Assembly (NCBI RefSeq): GCF_004354015.1
Contig: NZ_SMRU01000004.1
Span: 1-64,000 of the forward strand
Length of the DNA stretch: 64,000 bases
Reading direction: 5' to 3'
From: Arthrobacter terricola
GTDB lineage: Bacteria > Actinomycetota > Actinomycetes > Actinomycetales > Micrococcaceae
Position numbers and translations under genes: made by a program
Notes under the pieces: model-generated
The model's input: only the letters and a program-made list of their open reading frames with translations
Databases searched by the model: none
Told to the model about the DNA's origin: nothing
In this document: positions 35,502 through 45,673 of the stretch, piece after piece
How positions within the stretch are numbered: the first letter of the stretch is position 1
Layout of the letters: each line of letters opens with the position of its first letter

Positions 35502-38294
35502 CTAGTGGCCGGCTTCGTACCAGCTCGAGCCGACACCGATCTGCACGTCCAACGGAACCGTGAGCTGAGCGGCAGCACCCATCTGTTCGGCGAGGAGCTT
35601 CTCGACGGCGTCGCGCTCACCCGTTGCCACCTCGATGACAAGTTCGTCGTGGACCTGGAGCAACATCCGCGACTTCAGCCCCTGGCTGGCGAGCTCGGCG
35701 GCAACACCCAACATGGCCCGTTTGATGATGTCCGCGGCCGAACCTTGGATCGGCGAGTTCAAGGCGATCCTCTCGGCGATCTCACGGTGCTGCCGGTCCG
35801 TGCTGGTCAGGTCCGGAAGGTAGCGGCGCCGACCTTCGATCGTGGAGGTGAAGCCATCGATCCTGGCCTGCTCCACGACTCCGCGCAGGTAGTCGCGCAC
35901 CGCGCCGAAGCGATCGAAGTAGTCCTTCATGAGTGTCCGTGCTTCGTCCACCGAGATTTCCAATTGCTTGGACAGGCCGAACGACGTCAGTCCGTAGGCA
36001 AGTCCATAGGACATGGCCTTGACCTTGGAGCGCATGGCACTGGTCACGTCCTCGGGAGCCACGTTGAAGATGTGCGAGCCGACGTAGCGGTGGAGGTCTT
36101 CGCCGTCCTTGTACGCCTGGATGAGCCCTTCGTCCCCGGAAAGGTGGGCCATGATGCGCATTTCGATCTGCGAATAGTCCGCGGACAGCAAGCACTCGTA
36201 GCCTTCGCTGACCACGAAGATCCCCCGCACCCGCCGGCCTTCCTCGCTGCGGACGGGGATGTTCTGGAGGTTGGGGTTGTTCGAGGAGATGCGTCCGGTG
36301 GCTGCCACGTTTTGCGCGTAGGTGGTGTGGATGCGGCCGTCCTCGGCCACCGACTTCTTGAGTGTCTCCAGCATCTGGGCGAGCTTCGAGGATTCGCGGT
36401 GTGCCATGAGCTGGACCAGGAACTCGTGTCCGGTCTTGTCGAGAAGCGCTTTCAGCGAAGCGGCGTCCGTGGTGTAGCCGGACTTGATCTTCTTGGTCTT
36501 GGGCAAGCCGAGTTCTTCGAAGAGGACAGTCTGGAGCTGCTTGGGAGAGCCAAGGTTCACTTCATGCCCGATGGCGGCGAAGGCCTGCTCCTGGGCGTTG
36601 TCCACCACCTTGGCAAGGTCCGTGAGCTGTTCATTCAACCGCTCGGTGGAGATCCCGATGCCCGAGAGCTCCATCTGGGCGAGGACGCGTGCCACAGGCA
36701 ACTCAAGTGTGGTCAGGAGCGCTTCGGCCTTGCGCTCGGCCAGTTCCCGCTCGAAGTGCTTGCTGAGCGTGTGTACGACGGCGGCCCGCTGGACGAGCGC
36801 GGAAGCCGCGGCGCCGTCCGGTGCGTCTCCGAGTTCGAGTTCCAGTTGCCCGGTGGGGGCGGCGACCGTGTTCAGGGTGATCCGGAGGTGGTGCTGGGCC
36901 AGGTCCGCGAGTTCGTAGCTGCGGCGGTCCGGCTGGATCAAATAGCCCGAAATGGCGGTGTCGTCCACAACGCCTTCAAGCCCCAGCCCACGGTGATGCA
37001 AGGCTTTGAGCGCGTCCTTGAATTCGTGCAGGACCTTCGCTTCCTCGGGATCCTGCAGCCATTTCGCAACCACGGATTCGGCGGCCGCGTCGAGCGACGG
37101 AAGGCTGATGTAGGCCGCGGCATCGGCCCGCACGATGGCAAGGGCCTCGGCGTCGTCGCCGATCCGGCCGGGAACCAACTGCACGGCGACAGCAGCCCGG
37201 CTCCCGCTTCCGGCGGCGAAAAAGGCCTCAATGGCGGCCGCGTCCTCAAGGACCTGGAACGCGGGGGCATCGATGGTCTCCGCCGCCGCTCCGACGGTGT
37301 CGTCGCCGTAAAGTGCGAACAAGCGGGTGCGGAGCGTCTTGAACTCGAGGGTGTCAAAGAGGGTCTCGACGTCCTGGCGGTTGGGGCGCGGTTCCTCAAG
37401 GTCGGCAAGCGTGACCGGAAGCTCAAGGTCCTTCAGGAGCTGGTTGAGGCGGCGGTTTCGTTTGACGGCATCGATGTTCTCCCGGAGGGCGCCGCCGACC
37501 TTTCCGCCGATCGAATCCAGGTTCTCAAGGATCCCTTCGAGGCCGCCGTAGAGCTTGATCCACTTGGCTGCGGTCTTGGGCCCGACGCCGGGCACTCCAG
37601 CGAGGTTGTCGGCGGACTCCCCCACCAGTGCGGCGAGGTCCGAGTAACGGGACGGCGGGACGAAGTACTTTTCCTCGATGGCCGCGGCATCCATGCGCGG
37701 AATGTTGGAAACGCCCTGCTTCGGGTACAGGACAAACACGTTGTCCGTGATCAGCTGGAAGGCATCGCGGTCTCCCGAGACGAGGAGGACTTCCATCCCG
37801 GCGGCGTCGCCCTGGGCGGCAAGGGTGGCAAGGATGTCGTCGGCTTCATAGCCGGGCATTTTGATGGTCTTGATGCCCCAGGCTTCCATGACTTGGTCGA
37901 TGAGGTCGATCTGGCCGCGGAACTCCGGCGGTGTTTCGTTGCGGCCACCTTTGTACTCGCTGTACTCGGCCTTGCGGAACGTGGTGTCGTCAGAGACGTC
38001 GAAGGCCACGGCCACGTGCGTCGGCTGCTGGTCCTTGATGAGGTTGATGAGCATGGACGTGAATCCATGCACGGCGTTGGTGTGTTGCCCTGACGAAGTG
38101 GCGAAGTTCTCTGCCGGCAAGGCATAGAAAGCCCGGAATGCCATGGAGTGCCCGTCCAGGACCAGAAGCCGCTGCCGGCCGCCCGGCACGGAGCCCGCAT
38201 TGCTTGTTGAAGGGTCTGGTGCCGGTGCTGTGGCCGTAGTCGCGGCCACGGGCGCTGCTGTAGGTGCTGAATCCGGTTTGGTTGTTTCGCTCAC
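35502..38294 (-). CDS. polA: DNA polymerase I
   Basis: Pol I fills gaps in repair and removes Okazaki primers. The protein (about 930 residues) has an N-terminal 5' nuclease (LLVLDGHSMAFRAFYAL, GYEADDILATLA, VSGDRDAFQL, GVPGVGPKTA), a middle 3'-exonuclease-like domain without the acidic catalytic set, and a polymerase domain with motif A LLSADYSQIEMR, motif B ending AMSYGLAYG and motif C QVHDELVIEV. Loss of proofreading is usual in Actinobacteria. The Tyr in motif B predicts ready use of dideoxynucleotides. GTG 38294, seven bases after TAGGCT, is preferred over ATG 38315. Confidence 0.96.
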   Translation of the reverse strand: MSETTKPDSAPTAAPVAATTATAPAPDPSTSNAGSVPGGRQRLLVLDGHSMAFRAFYALPAENFATSSGQHTNAVHGFTSMLINLIKDQQPTHVAVAFDVSDDTTFRKAEYSEYKGGRNETPPEFRGQIDLIDQVMEAWGIKTIKMPGYEADDILATLAAQGDAAGMEVLLVSGDRDAFQLITDNVFVLYPKQGVSNIPRMDAAAIEEKYFVPPSRYSDLAALVGESADNLAGVPGVGPKTAAKWIKLYGGLEGILENLDSIGGKVGGALRENIDAVKRNRRLNQLLKDLELPVTLADLEEPRPNRQDVETLFDTLEFKTLRTRLFALYGDDTVGAAAETIDAPAFQVLEDAAAIEAFFAAGSGSRAAVAVQLVPGRIGDDAEALAIVRADAAAYISLPSLDAAAESVVAKWLQDPEEAKVLHEFKDALKALHHRGLGLEGVVDDTAISGYLIQPDRRSYELADLAQHHLRITLNTVAAPTGQLELELGDAPDGAAASALVQRAAVVHTLSKHFERELAERKAEALLTTLELPVARVLAQMELSGIGISTERLNEQLTDLAKVVDNAQEQAFAAIGHEVNLGSPKQLQTVLFEELGLPKTKKIKSGYTTDAASLKALLDKTGHEFLVQLMAHRESSKLAQMLETLKKSVAEDGRIHTTYAQNVAATGRISSNNPNLQNIPVRSEEGRRVRGIFVVSEGYECLLSADYSQIEMRIMAHLSGDEGLIQAYKDGEDLHRYVGSHIFNVAPEDVTSAMRSKVKAMSYGLAYGLTSFGLSKQLEISVDEARTLMKDYFDRFGAVRDYLRGVVEQARIDGFTSTIEGRRRYLPDLTSTDRQHREIAERIALNSPIQGSAADIIKRAMLGVAAELASQGLKSRMLLQVHDELVIEVATGERDAVEKLLAEQMGAAAQLTVPLDVQIGVGSSWYEAGH

Positions 38295-38307
38295 AAGTGC
38301 CAGCCTA
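38295..38307 (-). promoter_or_regulatory. Predicted leaderless promoter of polA
   Basis: TAGGCT (38302-38307, minus strand) ends seven bases before the GTG. The hexamer lies in the 19 bases between polA and the divergent thioesterase gene, so any -35 would be inside the thioesterase coding sequence. Confidence 0.5.
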
Positions 38308-38313
38308 GTTGCC

Positions 38314-38781
38314 ATGATGGACAATTTCACGCCGGACCGGTTCGCTGACGAGTTCGACGCCACCGGTGTTCCGCAGGAGTTGCGGGGCTGGCTTTCCCGT
38401 TATGGCGTGGGCACTCTCGTGGTGAAGATGGGCATCAAGTTCCTTGAGCTCGGACCCGAGCGGAGCGTGGCGACCATGCCGGTGGAGGGAAACACTCAGG
38501 TCGCCGGGATCCTCCATGGCGGAGCGCACGTGGTGTTGGCGGAAACCCTGGGTTCGTTCTCCGCCGCCCTGCACGCCGGAGAAGGCCGCCACGTCGTAGG
38601 AATCGAGGTGGGCGCCACCCACCACCGCGGGGTTTCCAGCGGCCTGGTCACCGGCACCTGCACGGCCATCCACCTCGGCGGCACGCTGGCCACCCACGAG
38701 ATCGTCATGACCGATGAGCACGGGCGTCGCCTATCTACGGCGCGGATCACCAACATGATCCGCGAGAACAGGCACCGTTAG
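38314..38781 (+). CDS. Hotdog-fold thioesterase (PaaI/YdiI type)
   Basis: The protein of 155 residues has the hotdog thioesterase helix segment with AGILHGGAHVVLAETLGS, where the HGG motif and following acidic residue mark the active site, and VGIEVGATHHRGV as the second conserved strand. Relatives hydrolyse aryl- or acyl-CoA such as DHNA-CoA; with menaquinone the main quinone in this group, that is one option but not shown. Two ATG codons lie in tandem at 38314 and 38317. It is divergent from polA with a very short shared region. Confidence 0.87.
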   Translation: MMDNFTPDRFADEFDATGVPQELRGWLSRYGVGTLVVKMGIKFLELGPERSVATMPVEGNTQVAGILHGGAHVVLAETLGSFSAALHAGEGRHVVGIEVGATHHRGVSSGLVTGTCTAIHLGGTLATHEIVMTDEHGRRLSTARITNMIRENRHR

Positions 38782-38815
38782 CAGGCCCTTCGCGCCGAAG
38801 CCGGGCTGCCCCGAC

Positions 38816-39367
38816 TCAGCCCGCCTGGCGCGGGAACCGGTACCGCAGCTCCACGGCCGCCCCGCCCAAGGTGCGCGACGAGACCAACTCAAGTGGCGCC
38901 GTCGGGCGTTCAACGGGCAGGAGCCGCTTGCCGGAGCCCAAAGCGACGGGTATCACCGTGACGATCATCTCGTCCAGCAAGCCGGCCTTGCTGAACTGGG
39001 CCACCAGGTTTCCGCCGCCGACGAGCCAGACGTTCTTGTCGCCCGCGTCGGACACGAGGTCCGGCGCGAACTCCTTCACGTCGCCGCGCACGAACGTGAC
39101 GTCGGCGCCTGGCGGGGCCGCGTACTCGTGGTGCGTGAAGATCCAGCAGGGAACGCCCGGATACGGCCATTTGCCGGGTTCGTGGTCCATGAGCCACCGG
39201 AACGTCTGGCCGCCCATGACGATGCATCCGATGCCAGCCATGAAGTCTTCGTAGTTTTCCGTGACTCCCTCGGCTTCCTCGAACTGGAGCAACCACGCGA
39301 GATCGTCTTCGTTGGTGGCAATGTATCCGTCGACGGAAGCGGCCACGTAGTACTGGAAATCCGACAT
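38816..39367 (-). CDS. Dihydrofolate reductase-family (RibD C-terminal-like) protein
   Basis: The 183 residues fit the RibD C-terminal/DHFR-like fold: FQYYVAASVDGYIA at the start, GCIVMGGQTF, NVWLVGGGNLVAQF and VIPVALGSGKRLLP. These proteins bind NADPH; most have unknown substrates and are not the housekeeping FolA. No riboflavin or folate genes are nearby. TAGGGT lies six bases before the ATG. Confidence 0.88.
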   Translation of the reverse strand: MSDFQYYVAASVDGYIATNEDDLAWLLQFEEAEGVTENYEDFMAGIGCIVMGGQTFRWLMDHEPGKWPYPGVPCWIFTHHEYAAPPGADVTFVRGDVKEFAPDLVSDAGDKNVWLVGGGNLVAQFSKAGLLDEMIVTVIPVALGSGKRLLPVERPTAPLELVSSRTLGGAAVELRYRFPRQAG

Positions 39368-39379
39368 GGCCTTACCCTA
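39368..39379 (-). promoter_or_regulatory. Predicted leaderless promoter of the DHFR-like gene
   Basis: TAGGGT (39374-39379, minus strand) plus six bases leads to ATG at 39367. The intervening AAGG could also act as a short-spaced ribosome site, so the leaderless call is less secure here. Confidence 0.4.
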
Positions 39380-39440
39380 CTCAACCCGGGGTTGGGTTCC
39401 CAGACTCACCGCGCCTGCTAAATGCTGGTTGTGGTGACCG

Positions 39441-39662
39441 CTACTTGTTGAAGTACGGCACGATCAAATAGATCCCGGCCAGCACAGCGACGCCGCAGGC
39501 GCCGAAACAGACATAAGCCAGGGAACGGACGGCGACGGGCGACTTGCGCTCGGGATCGCCCGCGATGGCGGTCAGGCGCACACCGAGCGCATACAGGACC
39601 ACCAGGACGACGGCGGCCACGAGGGTTGCCCCCGCAACCTCGAGCAGTTCCAACCATTTCAT
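39441..39662 (-). CDS. Small two-helix membrane protein next to the phosphate transporter
   Basis: The 73 residues contain two hydrophobic helices (about 8-28 and 46-68) joined by a short loop with DPERKSP. Its ATG overlaps the pit stop by four bases (ATGA), so it is made with the transporter and may be an accessory or stabilising subunit. I do not recognise a named family, and no catalytic residues are seen. Confidence 0.78.
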   Translation of the reverse strand: MKWLELLEVAGATLVAAVVLVVLYALGVRLTAIAGDPERKSPVAVRSLAYVCFGACGVAVLAGIYLIVPYFNK

Positions 39663-40873
39663 GCCTGGACATCCTTACTGACGTTCTTTCCGGACCGCTG
39701 TTTCCCCGACTTTTTCTTGCGGAAGCGGACAGCGGTTCCGGCTTCCTCGACTTCGACGGCGTTGTGGTGGCCCACGTGCGATTTCCTGGAGTACCAGAAC
39801 ATGTAAACCACGACGCCGATACCCGCGACCGCCGCGATGACCACGCCCACGGTGCCGGCACCGACCAGGAGGCCGGTCAGCGCGCCCACGACGGCGGCGG
39901 CCGGCAGCGTGAAGAGCCAACCGACGGCGATCCGGCCGACCGTGCCCCATCGCACCGACGTGCCGCGACGGCCAAGCCCGGAACCGATGACCGAACCCGA
40001 GGCGACCTGGGTGGTGGACAAGGCGAAACCGAGATGGGACGAAGCGAGGATGGCGGACGCGGTGCTTGCTTCCGCCGAAAACCCTTGTGCTGGCTTGACC
40101 TCGGTGAGCCCGGCACCCATGGTCCGGATGATGCGCCAACCGCCTGTATACGTGCCGATCGCGATTGCGAGGGCACAGACGGCGATGACCCAGATCTGCG
40201 GGCCGCTGCCGGTCGGTTGGGTGCCCGCCGCAATGAGGACGAGGGTGATGACGCCCATCGTCTTTTGGGCGTCATTGGTGCCGTGGGCCAATGCCACGAG
40301 GCTCGACGTGAAGATCTGGCCGGTCTTGAAACCGCCACGCTTCTGGGTCAATTTGTCGCCGGTTTCGGGGTCATGCCGCGAAGTCAGGGCGTAGGCGAGC
40401 TTTGTGCAGACATAAGCGACGATCCCGGCGAGGATGGGCGAGAAGACGGCGGGCAGGATGACTTTCTGCAGCACAGTATCGAAGTTGACTGAGTTGAATC
40501 CGATGCTCACGATCGCGGCGCCGATCAGGCCTCCGAAGAGGGCGTGCGACGAGCTCGAAGGCAGTCCCTTGAGCCAAGTGAACATGTTCCACAGAACGGC
40601 GCCCATGAGGCCGGCGAAGATGATCTCCGGGGTGATGTGGACGCCGTCGGTGCCTTCTCGGATGATTCCTCCGGAAATGGTCTTGGCCACTTCCGTGGAG
40701 AGGAACGCGCCCACGAGATTGAGGGCCGCCGCGAGGGCAACGGCCGTCTTGGGTTTGATGGCACCGGTGGCAATGGGCGTGGCCATCGCGTTCGCGGTGT
40801 CGTGGAACCCGTTGGTGAAGTCGAAGAATAGGGCCAACGCTATGACAAGCGCGACCATGAAGGTGATTTCCAC
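39659..40873 (-). CDS. Low-affinity inorganic phosphate transporter, PiT family
   Basis: The 404 residues carry both PiT signatures, FDFTNGFHDTANAMA near the N-terminus and AHGTNDAQKTMG in the second half, on about ten membrane helices. PiT proteins take up metal-phosphate by proton symport. The cytoplasmic tail is Lys/Arg-rich (RFRKKKSGKQRSGK). The GTG at 40873 is used here; an ATG at 40858 is an alternative. A TAGACT hexamer lies 18 bases before the GTG. The 170 bases upstream (40874-41043) hold no gene or structure that I recognise. Confidence 0.93.
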   Translation of the reverse strand: MEITFMVALVIALALFFDFTNGFHDTANAMATPIATGAIKPKTAVALAAALNLVGAFLSTEVAKTISGGIIREGTDGVHITPEIIFAGLMGAVLWNMFTWLKGLPSSSSHALFGGLIGAAIVSIGFNSVNFDTVLQKVILPAVFSPILAGIVAYVCTKLAYALTSRHDPETGDKLTQKRGGFKTGQIFTSSLVALAHGTNDAQKTMGVITLVLIAAGTQPTGSGPQIWVIAVCALAIAIGTYTGGWRIIRTMGAGLTEVKPAQGFSAEASTASAILASSHLGFALSTTQVASGSVIGSGLGRRGTSVRWGTVGRIAVGWLFTLPAAAVVGALTGLLVGAGTVGVVIAAVAGIGVVVYMFWYSRKSHVGHHNAVEVEEAGTAVRFRKKKSGKQRSGKNVSKDVQA

Positions 40874-41043
40874 CTGGTGCCCAATCTGCAGAGTCTAAGA
40901 TGCGCAGTTCCACTCCCCCGGGCCGGCCTTGCGCACCAAACGTTCAGCAAGAGTTAATCTGGTCGCAGTGGTGATATTCATGATGGCGGGCGTGGAACCT
41001 TATGAATCCTACGTGGCTATGCCTACGAGGCCAAACATAAGAA

Positions 41044-41541
41044 TCAGTCGAGGAACCGGCGAATGGCCGCGATATCGCCGCGCGACAGGCCACGCCGCGG
41101 GTCCGGTGAGATCCAAAGCACACGGTTTCCAAGGAATTCGGCCCATGAGCGGGCCGCGGCTTCGAAGTTGAGCTGGTCGTCCATCCAGACGATGCGTTCA
41201 GCTCCGGAAACCTCGACGTCCCTCTGCACCGCGTCCAGTTTCCACCACTCGGGACTGAGGTCCCAGCCTTCGCTGGTCAGGACCGGCCAGTCCTCGCCGT
41301 GGAGGCCGATCGCCGGGCAAAGAAGCTCCGGGGCGAGGTGCTGCCACGTGGTCAGCCAGACGAACCTGGCGCGGGGGTGCGCAGCAAGTTCGTTGAGGCC
41401 CTCCACCAATTCGGGGGCGTAGATGACGTCGAGGATGCCGGCGTCGGCGATTTTCCATTCAGTACCCCAGTCCGTGAAGCCCATGGGACCGAAGGGGTTC
41501 ACCACGCCGTCGACATCGAGATACAGCGACACGGTGGTCAT
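41044..41541 (-). CDS. HAD-domain protein of unknown substrate
   Basis: The 165 residues start with LYLDVDGVVNPFG, a HAD motif I, followed by WLTTWQ as motif II and IVWMDDQL resembling motif IV. No large cap is present. Such short HAD proteins are common in Actinobacteria and uncharacterised. ATG 41541 has GGAGG six bases upstream, which rules out the frame's earlier codons. It lies 52 bases after the synthetase gene on the same strand; a link to that cluster is possible but unsupported. Confidence 0.8.
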   Translation of the reverse strand: MTTVSLYLDVDGVVNPFGPMGFTDWGTEWKIADAGILDVIYAPELVEGLNELAAHPRARFVWLTTWQHLAPELLCPAIGLHGEDWPVLTSEGWDLSPEWWKLDAVQRDVEVSGAERIVWMDDQLNFEAAARSWAEFLGNRVLWISPDPRRGLSRGDIAAIRRFLD

Positions 41542-41593
41542 GGATCCCCTCCCTGACGTGGCCACAAACCCAGAGTAAGGCACCCAGGGGATG

Positions 41594-44500
41594 TCAGGGC
41601 CGTGATGCGGCGCTGTGCCGGACCAGTTCGCGTGCCGGGTTACCGCCGAACACGCCTTTCGCGGGGACGTCTTCGCCTTTCATCAGGAACGAGTCGGCCT
41701 TGAGTTCGGCGCCCTCATGCATCGTGGTGCCGTAGTGGACGAAGGCACCGACGCCAAGGGTGCAGCCGGGACCGATGGAGACGGCGTCCAGCTTGAAGGC
41801 GCCGTCCTCCATTGAATGGCACTGCACCACGGATCCCGCATTCAGGGTGCAATAGTCCCCGATGGAAACCAGCGTCCTTTCGGGTATTCCGCATCCGTCG
41901 TCGAAGACCTTCTTGCCCATGCGAACCCCGAGGATCCGCCAGACCACCGGTTTGAACGGCGTGCCGTTGAACGCCTGGACGATGCCGCCTGCCGTGAGCT
42001 TCCAGTAGCGCTCATGCCGCCAGAAGGGCCGTTCATAGATTGAGCACATGAACGGAGTCAGCCTGGAGAAGCGCAGGGAGGCCTTTTCCGCGAAAACGGT
42101 GAGCGTGACGGTGACGATAACCACAGCTCCCGTGCCAGCCAGCGCTGCGAGGGTTCCGAGGACTCCCGCGCCCGGGAGGAGCGCCTCCGTTGCCCAAGCA
42201 ACCAAGAGAATCGCTGACAGTTCTGTCCACCGTGCCAGCAAGTAGAGCAGCACAGTCACGGCGTTATGGCGGTTCTTGGCCGGAAGGCGGCGCCGCAATT
42301 CCGCCTCCGTCCTGAACCGATCGAAAGCACTGTCGCGCTCCACAGTGCGCGGTATTTCAAATGGTGGTGAGCCAAGCAGCCCCACTCCTCGGCGAATCGG
42401 TCCATCCAACGGCACCATGGTCTTGGTGCCCAGGAGGCAGTTGTCCGCCATCCTGGCTCCGGCCGGATAGGCAATGTTGTTTCCGAAGAAGCTCCTGGCC
42501 CCGATAACTGCCGGGGAGAGGCGAAATGCGGTGCTCGAGTAGTCGATATTAATGATGGACAGGCCGTCCGAGACCATAGTGCCGCTGCCGACCGTAGTCT
42601 GAACGGGACTGTCATGCCTGAGCCCGACACCGAAATTGGATCCCGTCTGCACCATGTCCGGCTGCTCGTAGCCCAACACGTTCAAGTAATGCGCAATGAG
42701 GGAACTGTCTCCGGTGAGCCGGAGCAGGACCTTGAGGTTGGTAAGCCGCTGGCTGGTCCGCACGATCGCGTAACGAAGGCTATAAAGGGGGTACTCCGTG
42801 CCCGGCGTGAGGATCGGCGCAAGCAGCCTGGGCAAAGTCACTGCGGACAGGAAAGCGGCAAGGATACTCCCGAAGAGGAGGACGGTGGAAAGAAGCAGGA
42901 GCGCCAGCCAAAATCCGGCCTGTGAAAGATCGGACTCGCTCATGGGAAGTAGCGTGAGCACGGCGTCTATGGCTCCAAGCCCGAGGGAAGACGCGATCAC
43001 TGCATGGGTCACGATGGTCCAGAAACCGAAACCGGCCCGGCGAAGAATTCCGCAGTCAGCCTCTCCAACTTGGCGGTAGTTCGTGCCCGTGGGCTGCGCC
43101 GGCGAGCCGTTCCACGCGGCGCCTTCGGGAACCGTTTGGAAGCGATGCAACGATGAGCTGTGACCCAACTGGGCAGCATCGCCCATTGCGGTGTCGATGT
43201 CCAACGTGGTCATTTCACCAATCAGGACATTTCGCCCCAAGGTGACGGGACCGGTCTGGATCCTGCCTCCGATGGCGCGGTAGCAGTTCAAGCTGGAGTT
43301 CCTCCGAATGACGGTATCCGCGCCAATCGTCAATAGGTCGGTGCAGATTGGGATCCTGGAAGAGAGGAACGTGACGCGCGGGCCGATCTTCCCGCCCAAG
43401 GCCTTGAGGTAGAGGGGAAAGACCGGCGTCCCGACGAACATTCGAATCGGACTGGTGGTGATCAACGTTTTGACGAACCAGAATCTGACGTAGGCCAGGG
43501 ACCAGACCGGAAATTCCCGGGTCTTCCACCGGCCGACAAGTACCCATTTGAGCAAGACCGGCATTGAGGTCATCATCAGGAAGGTCGCGGTGCCGACGAC
43601 GACGGCACGCGCCACGGCGTCGCCGGGCTGCGCAGACTGCACAACCCATTGTTCACCGGCAAGCGGGATGACCATCAATACGTAGGCGTACGCCAGGGCT
43701 GCCACCGCCTGCAATGCACCACACAGGAAGTACGGAAAGTTCCCGACCGTCAGGAATGGTTCGGCGACCGCGATTTCCGTGTGTCCTGCACGGTCGGCGG
43801 AAAGGTCGGCGTTGCTGGCGGCGTCCAGGGCCGACGCCAAGGCAGTGATGGTCGGGTTCGCATAGACATCACTCATCGAGACCGACGGCGAATTGGATTC
43901 ACGCCGGACGTTGGCGCAAAAATGAGCCATCAGTAAGGAATTTGCCCCGAGATCGTTGAAGAAGTTTGCCGAAGTGGACACTCTCTCGAGCTTTAGTGCC
44001 GCCGCCAATGCAGTGGCGAGTATCCGTTCCGTGGGTGATGCAGGCTTGGTATCGGCAAAGTCCGCACTGATTGCGCGCGGACCGATGGGATTCGGAAGGC
44101 TCTTGCGGTCCGCCTTGCCGCTTGCCAGCATGGGCATGGCCCCCAGCAACTGGAAATAGCCCGGCACCATGAATCCGGGAAGGCGCCGCCGCAGCCAAGC
44201 GAGGATGTCACCCGTTTCCAGCACGATCCCGTCCTGGCGCACCGTGTAGTACGCGGCAAGTTCCGTTGTACCCGGTTCGGGCTCCCAGGTCTTCACTACA
44301 GCCAACGCAATCCCTGGCAGCTCCAGTAGTACGTTTTCGATCTCGGCCAGCTCGATCCGGTATCCGCGAAGTTTCACTTGAGTGTCTGTCCGGCCGTGGT
44401 ATTCGATTTCCCCATTGTCGTTGAACCGACCGAGGTCGCCGGTGCGGTAGATGCGGTGCGAAGGATTTCCCTCAAGGCCGAGGAAGTCCCCAATGAATGA

Positions 44501-45673
44501 CTTCTCCGTTAGCTCGGGGCGGTTGATGTAGCCGCGGGCGAGGCCGATGCCGGCCAAGCCGATTTCGCCCAGCTCGCCGTAAGGCAGGGCGCGATCAGTC
44601 TCGGGGTCCAGGATCACCGCCGAATAGCCGGGAAGCGGGGTCCCAAGGGTGACGGGCCGGCGCGGGTCCGCCACTCCCCAGGTAGCTGTCACGGTGGCCT
44701 CGGTGGGTCCGTAGACATTGAGGAACCGACGGCCGGGTCTATGCCAACGCGCGATGAGGTCGGGCGGGCAGGCCTCCCCCGAAACGAGCAGGAAGCGCAG
44801 TCCGGGAAGGTCGTCGTCGAGCGTGGCGAGCAACGTCGGTACGCAGCACAGCGCAGTGATGTTCCGGGTTCCGATGAACTCTGCCAGGTCCGGCCCGAGG
44901 AGGTTGTTCCCGGCCGGTCGAGGCACCAACGTTGCTCCGACTTTCCACGGTACCCAGATTTCCTCGACGGAGAAGTCGAAAGCCACGGTCATGCCCTGGT
45001 ACACGCGGTCGTGGAATTCGTATCCGTAGACATCGGCAGCAACCCGGACGAAGTGACAGATGCTGGCATGGGCTATGGCCACGCCCTTGGGCAATCCGGT
45101 GGATCCCGAGGTGTAGATAATATAGGCGAGGCCATCATCCGCGTTCTCCGGCCCCGCCCAGTCCACCCGCCCTGGATCAAACGCCGCGATGCGAGGGTCC
45201 TCTTCGTTGACGCAGATGACGTGTGCCGCACCTTCCTGCGGCAGGCGCTCCGCCAAGTGGGACGAGGTCAGTACGACGGTTACCTCGGCGTCGGCGAGAA
45301 TAAAGGAGATTCTTTCGGAGGGGAAAGCCGTGTCGATGGGTACATAGACGGCATGCGCCTTGAGGACTGCAAGCATGCTGACGTATGACCGCACGGCCTC
45401 ATCGAAGAACAGCGCGATCCGATCGCCTTGGCGCACTCCGCGGGCCATAAGGTAACGGGCGAGCATGTTCGCCCGGGCGTCCAGTTCCGGATAGCTTATC
45501 GCGCCGTCCGGCGTCTCAACGGCTGGATGGTGGCCACGTCCTTCGGTCTGTAATTGGTCGCATCGTGCCTCGAAGAGCTGTTCCAGCCGCTCGCCGGGAC
45601 TCCACCGGATGCTCTTGTCACGAAGGGCACTGGCAAGGACCGGGGAACGGTCCGGGACTCTACCGTGGCGCAT
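41594..45673 (-). CDS. Pls/PosA-family membrane NRPS-like amino acid polymer synthetase
   Basis: The 1359 residues have an adenylation domain (about 30-530) with [11 protein letters not shown] 187-197, Asp233 in FDFS for the amino group, [10 protein letters not shown], the RTGDLGR / [16 protein letters not shown] region and Lys520 in [12 protein letters not shown] carrier domain follows with Ser579 in LGANSL. Then come three modules of two membrane helices plus a left-handed beta-helix acyltransferase-like domain: about 645-710 and 745-845, 880-950 and 985-1090, 1135-1195 and 1225-1350. This is the layout of epsilon-poly-lysine synthetase, in which those domains join free amino acids through side-chain amines. 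No condensation or thioesterase domain is present. It overlaps the aminotransferase gene by 14 bases; AGGGA lies nine bases before ATG. Confidence 0.9.
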   Translation of the reverse strand: MRHGRVPDRSPVLASALRDKSIRWSPGERLEQLFEARCDQLQTEGRGHHPAVETPDGAISYPELDARANMLARYLMARGVRQGDRIALFFDEAVRSYVSMLAVLKAHAVYVPIDTAFPSERISFILADAEVTVVLTSSHLAERLPQEGAAHVICVNEEDPRIAAFDPGRVDWAGPENADDGLAYIIYTSGSTGLPKGVAIAHASICHFVRVAADVYGYEFHDRVYQGMTVAFDFSVEEIWVPWKVGATLVPRPAGNNLLGPDLAEFIGTRNITALCCVPTLLATLDDDLPGLRFLLVSGEACPPDLIARWHRPGRRFLNVYGPTEATVTATWGVADPRRPVTLGTPLPGYSAVILDPETDRALPYGELGEIGLAGIGLARGYINRPELTEKSFIGDFLGLEGNPSHRIYRTGDLGRFNDNGEIEYHGRTDTQVKLRGYRIELAEIENVLLELPGIALAVVKTWEPEPGTTELAAYYTVRQDGIVLETGDILAWLRRRLPGFMVPGYFQLLGAMPMLASGKADRKSLPNPIGPRAISADFADTKPASPTERILATALAAALKLERVSTSANFFNDLGANSLLMAHFCANVRRESNSPSVSMSDVYANPTITALASALDAASNADLSADRAGHTEIAVAEPFLTVGNFPYFLCGALQAVAALAYAYVLMVIPLAGEQWVVQSAQPGDAVARAVVVGTATFLMMTSMPVLLKWVLVGRWKTREFPVWSLAYVRFWFVKTLITTSPIRMFVGTPVFPLYLKALGGKIGPRVTFLSSRIPICTDLLTIGADTVIRRNSSLNCYRAIGGRIQTGPVTLGRNVLIGEMTTLDIDTAMGDAAQLGHSSSLHRFQTVPEGAAWNGSPAQPTGTNYRQVGEADCGILRRAGFGFWTIVTHAVIASSLGLGAIDAVLTLLPMSESDLSQAGFWLALLLLSTVLLFGSILAAFLSAVTLPRLLAPILTPGTEYPLYSLRYAIVRTSQRLTNLKVLLRLTGDSSLIAHYLNVLGYEQPDMVQTGSNFGVGLRHDSPVQTTVGSGTMVSDGLSIINIDYSSTAFRLSPAVIGARSFFGNNIAYPAGARMADNCLLGTKTMVPLDGPIRRGVGLLGSPPFEIPRTVERDSAFDRFRTEAELRRRLPAKNRHNAVTVLLYLLARWTELSAILLVAWATEALLPGAGVLGTLAALAGTGAVVIVTVTLTVFAEKASLRFSRLTPFMCSIYERPFWRHERYWKLTAGGIVQAFNGTPFKPVVWRILGVRMGKKVFDDGCGIPERTLVSIGDYCTLNAGSVVQCHSMEDGAFKLDAVSIGPGCTLGVGAFVHYGTTMHEGAELKADSFLMKGEDVPAKGVFGGNPARELVRHSAASRP

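Noticed and set aside
33870..38093. A 1407-codon open frame on the plus strand
   Set aside because: It runs antisense to the Eis-type gene and polA, both of which have clear family motifs. Its translation is low in complexity and follows no known domain; it is a product of GC-rich third positions.
40874..41043. Possible RNA gene in the 170-base gap upstream of the phosphate transporter
   Set aside because: No tRNA cloverleaf, strong hairpin or promoter pair was found.
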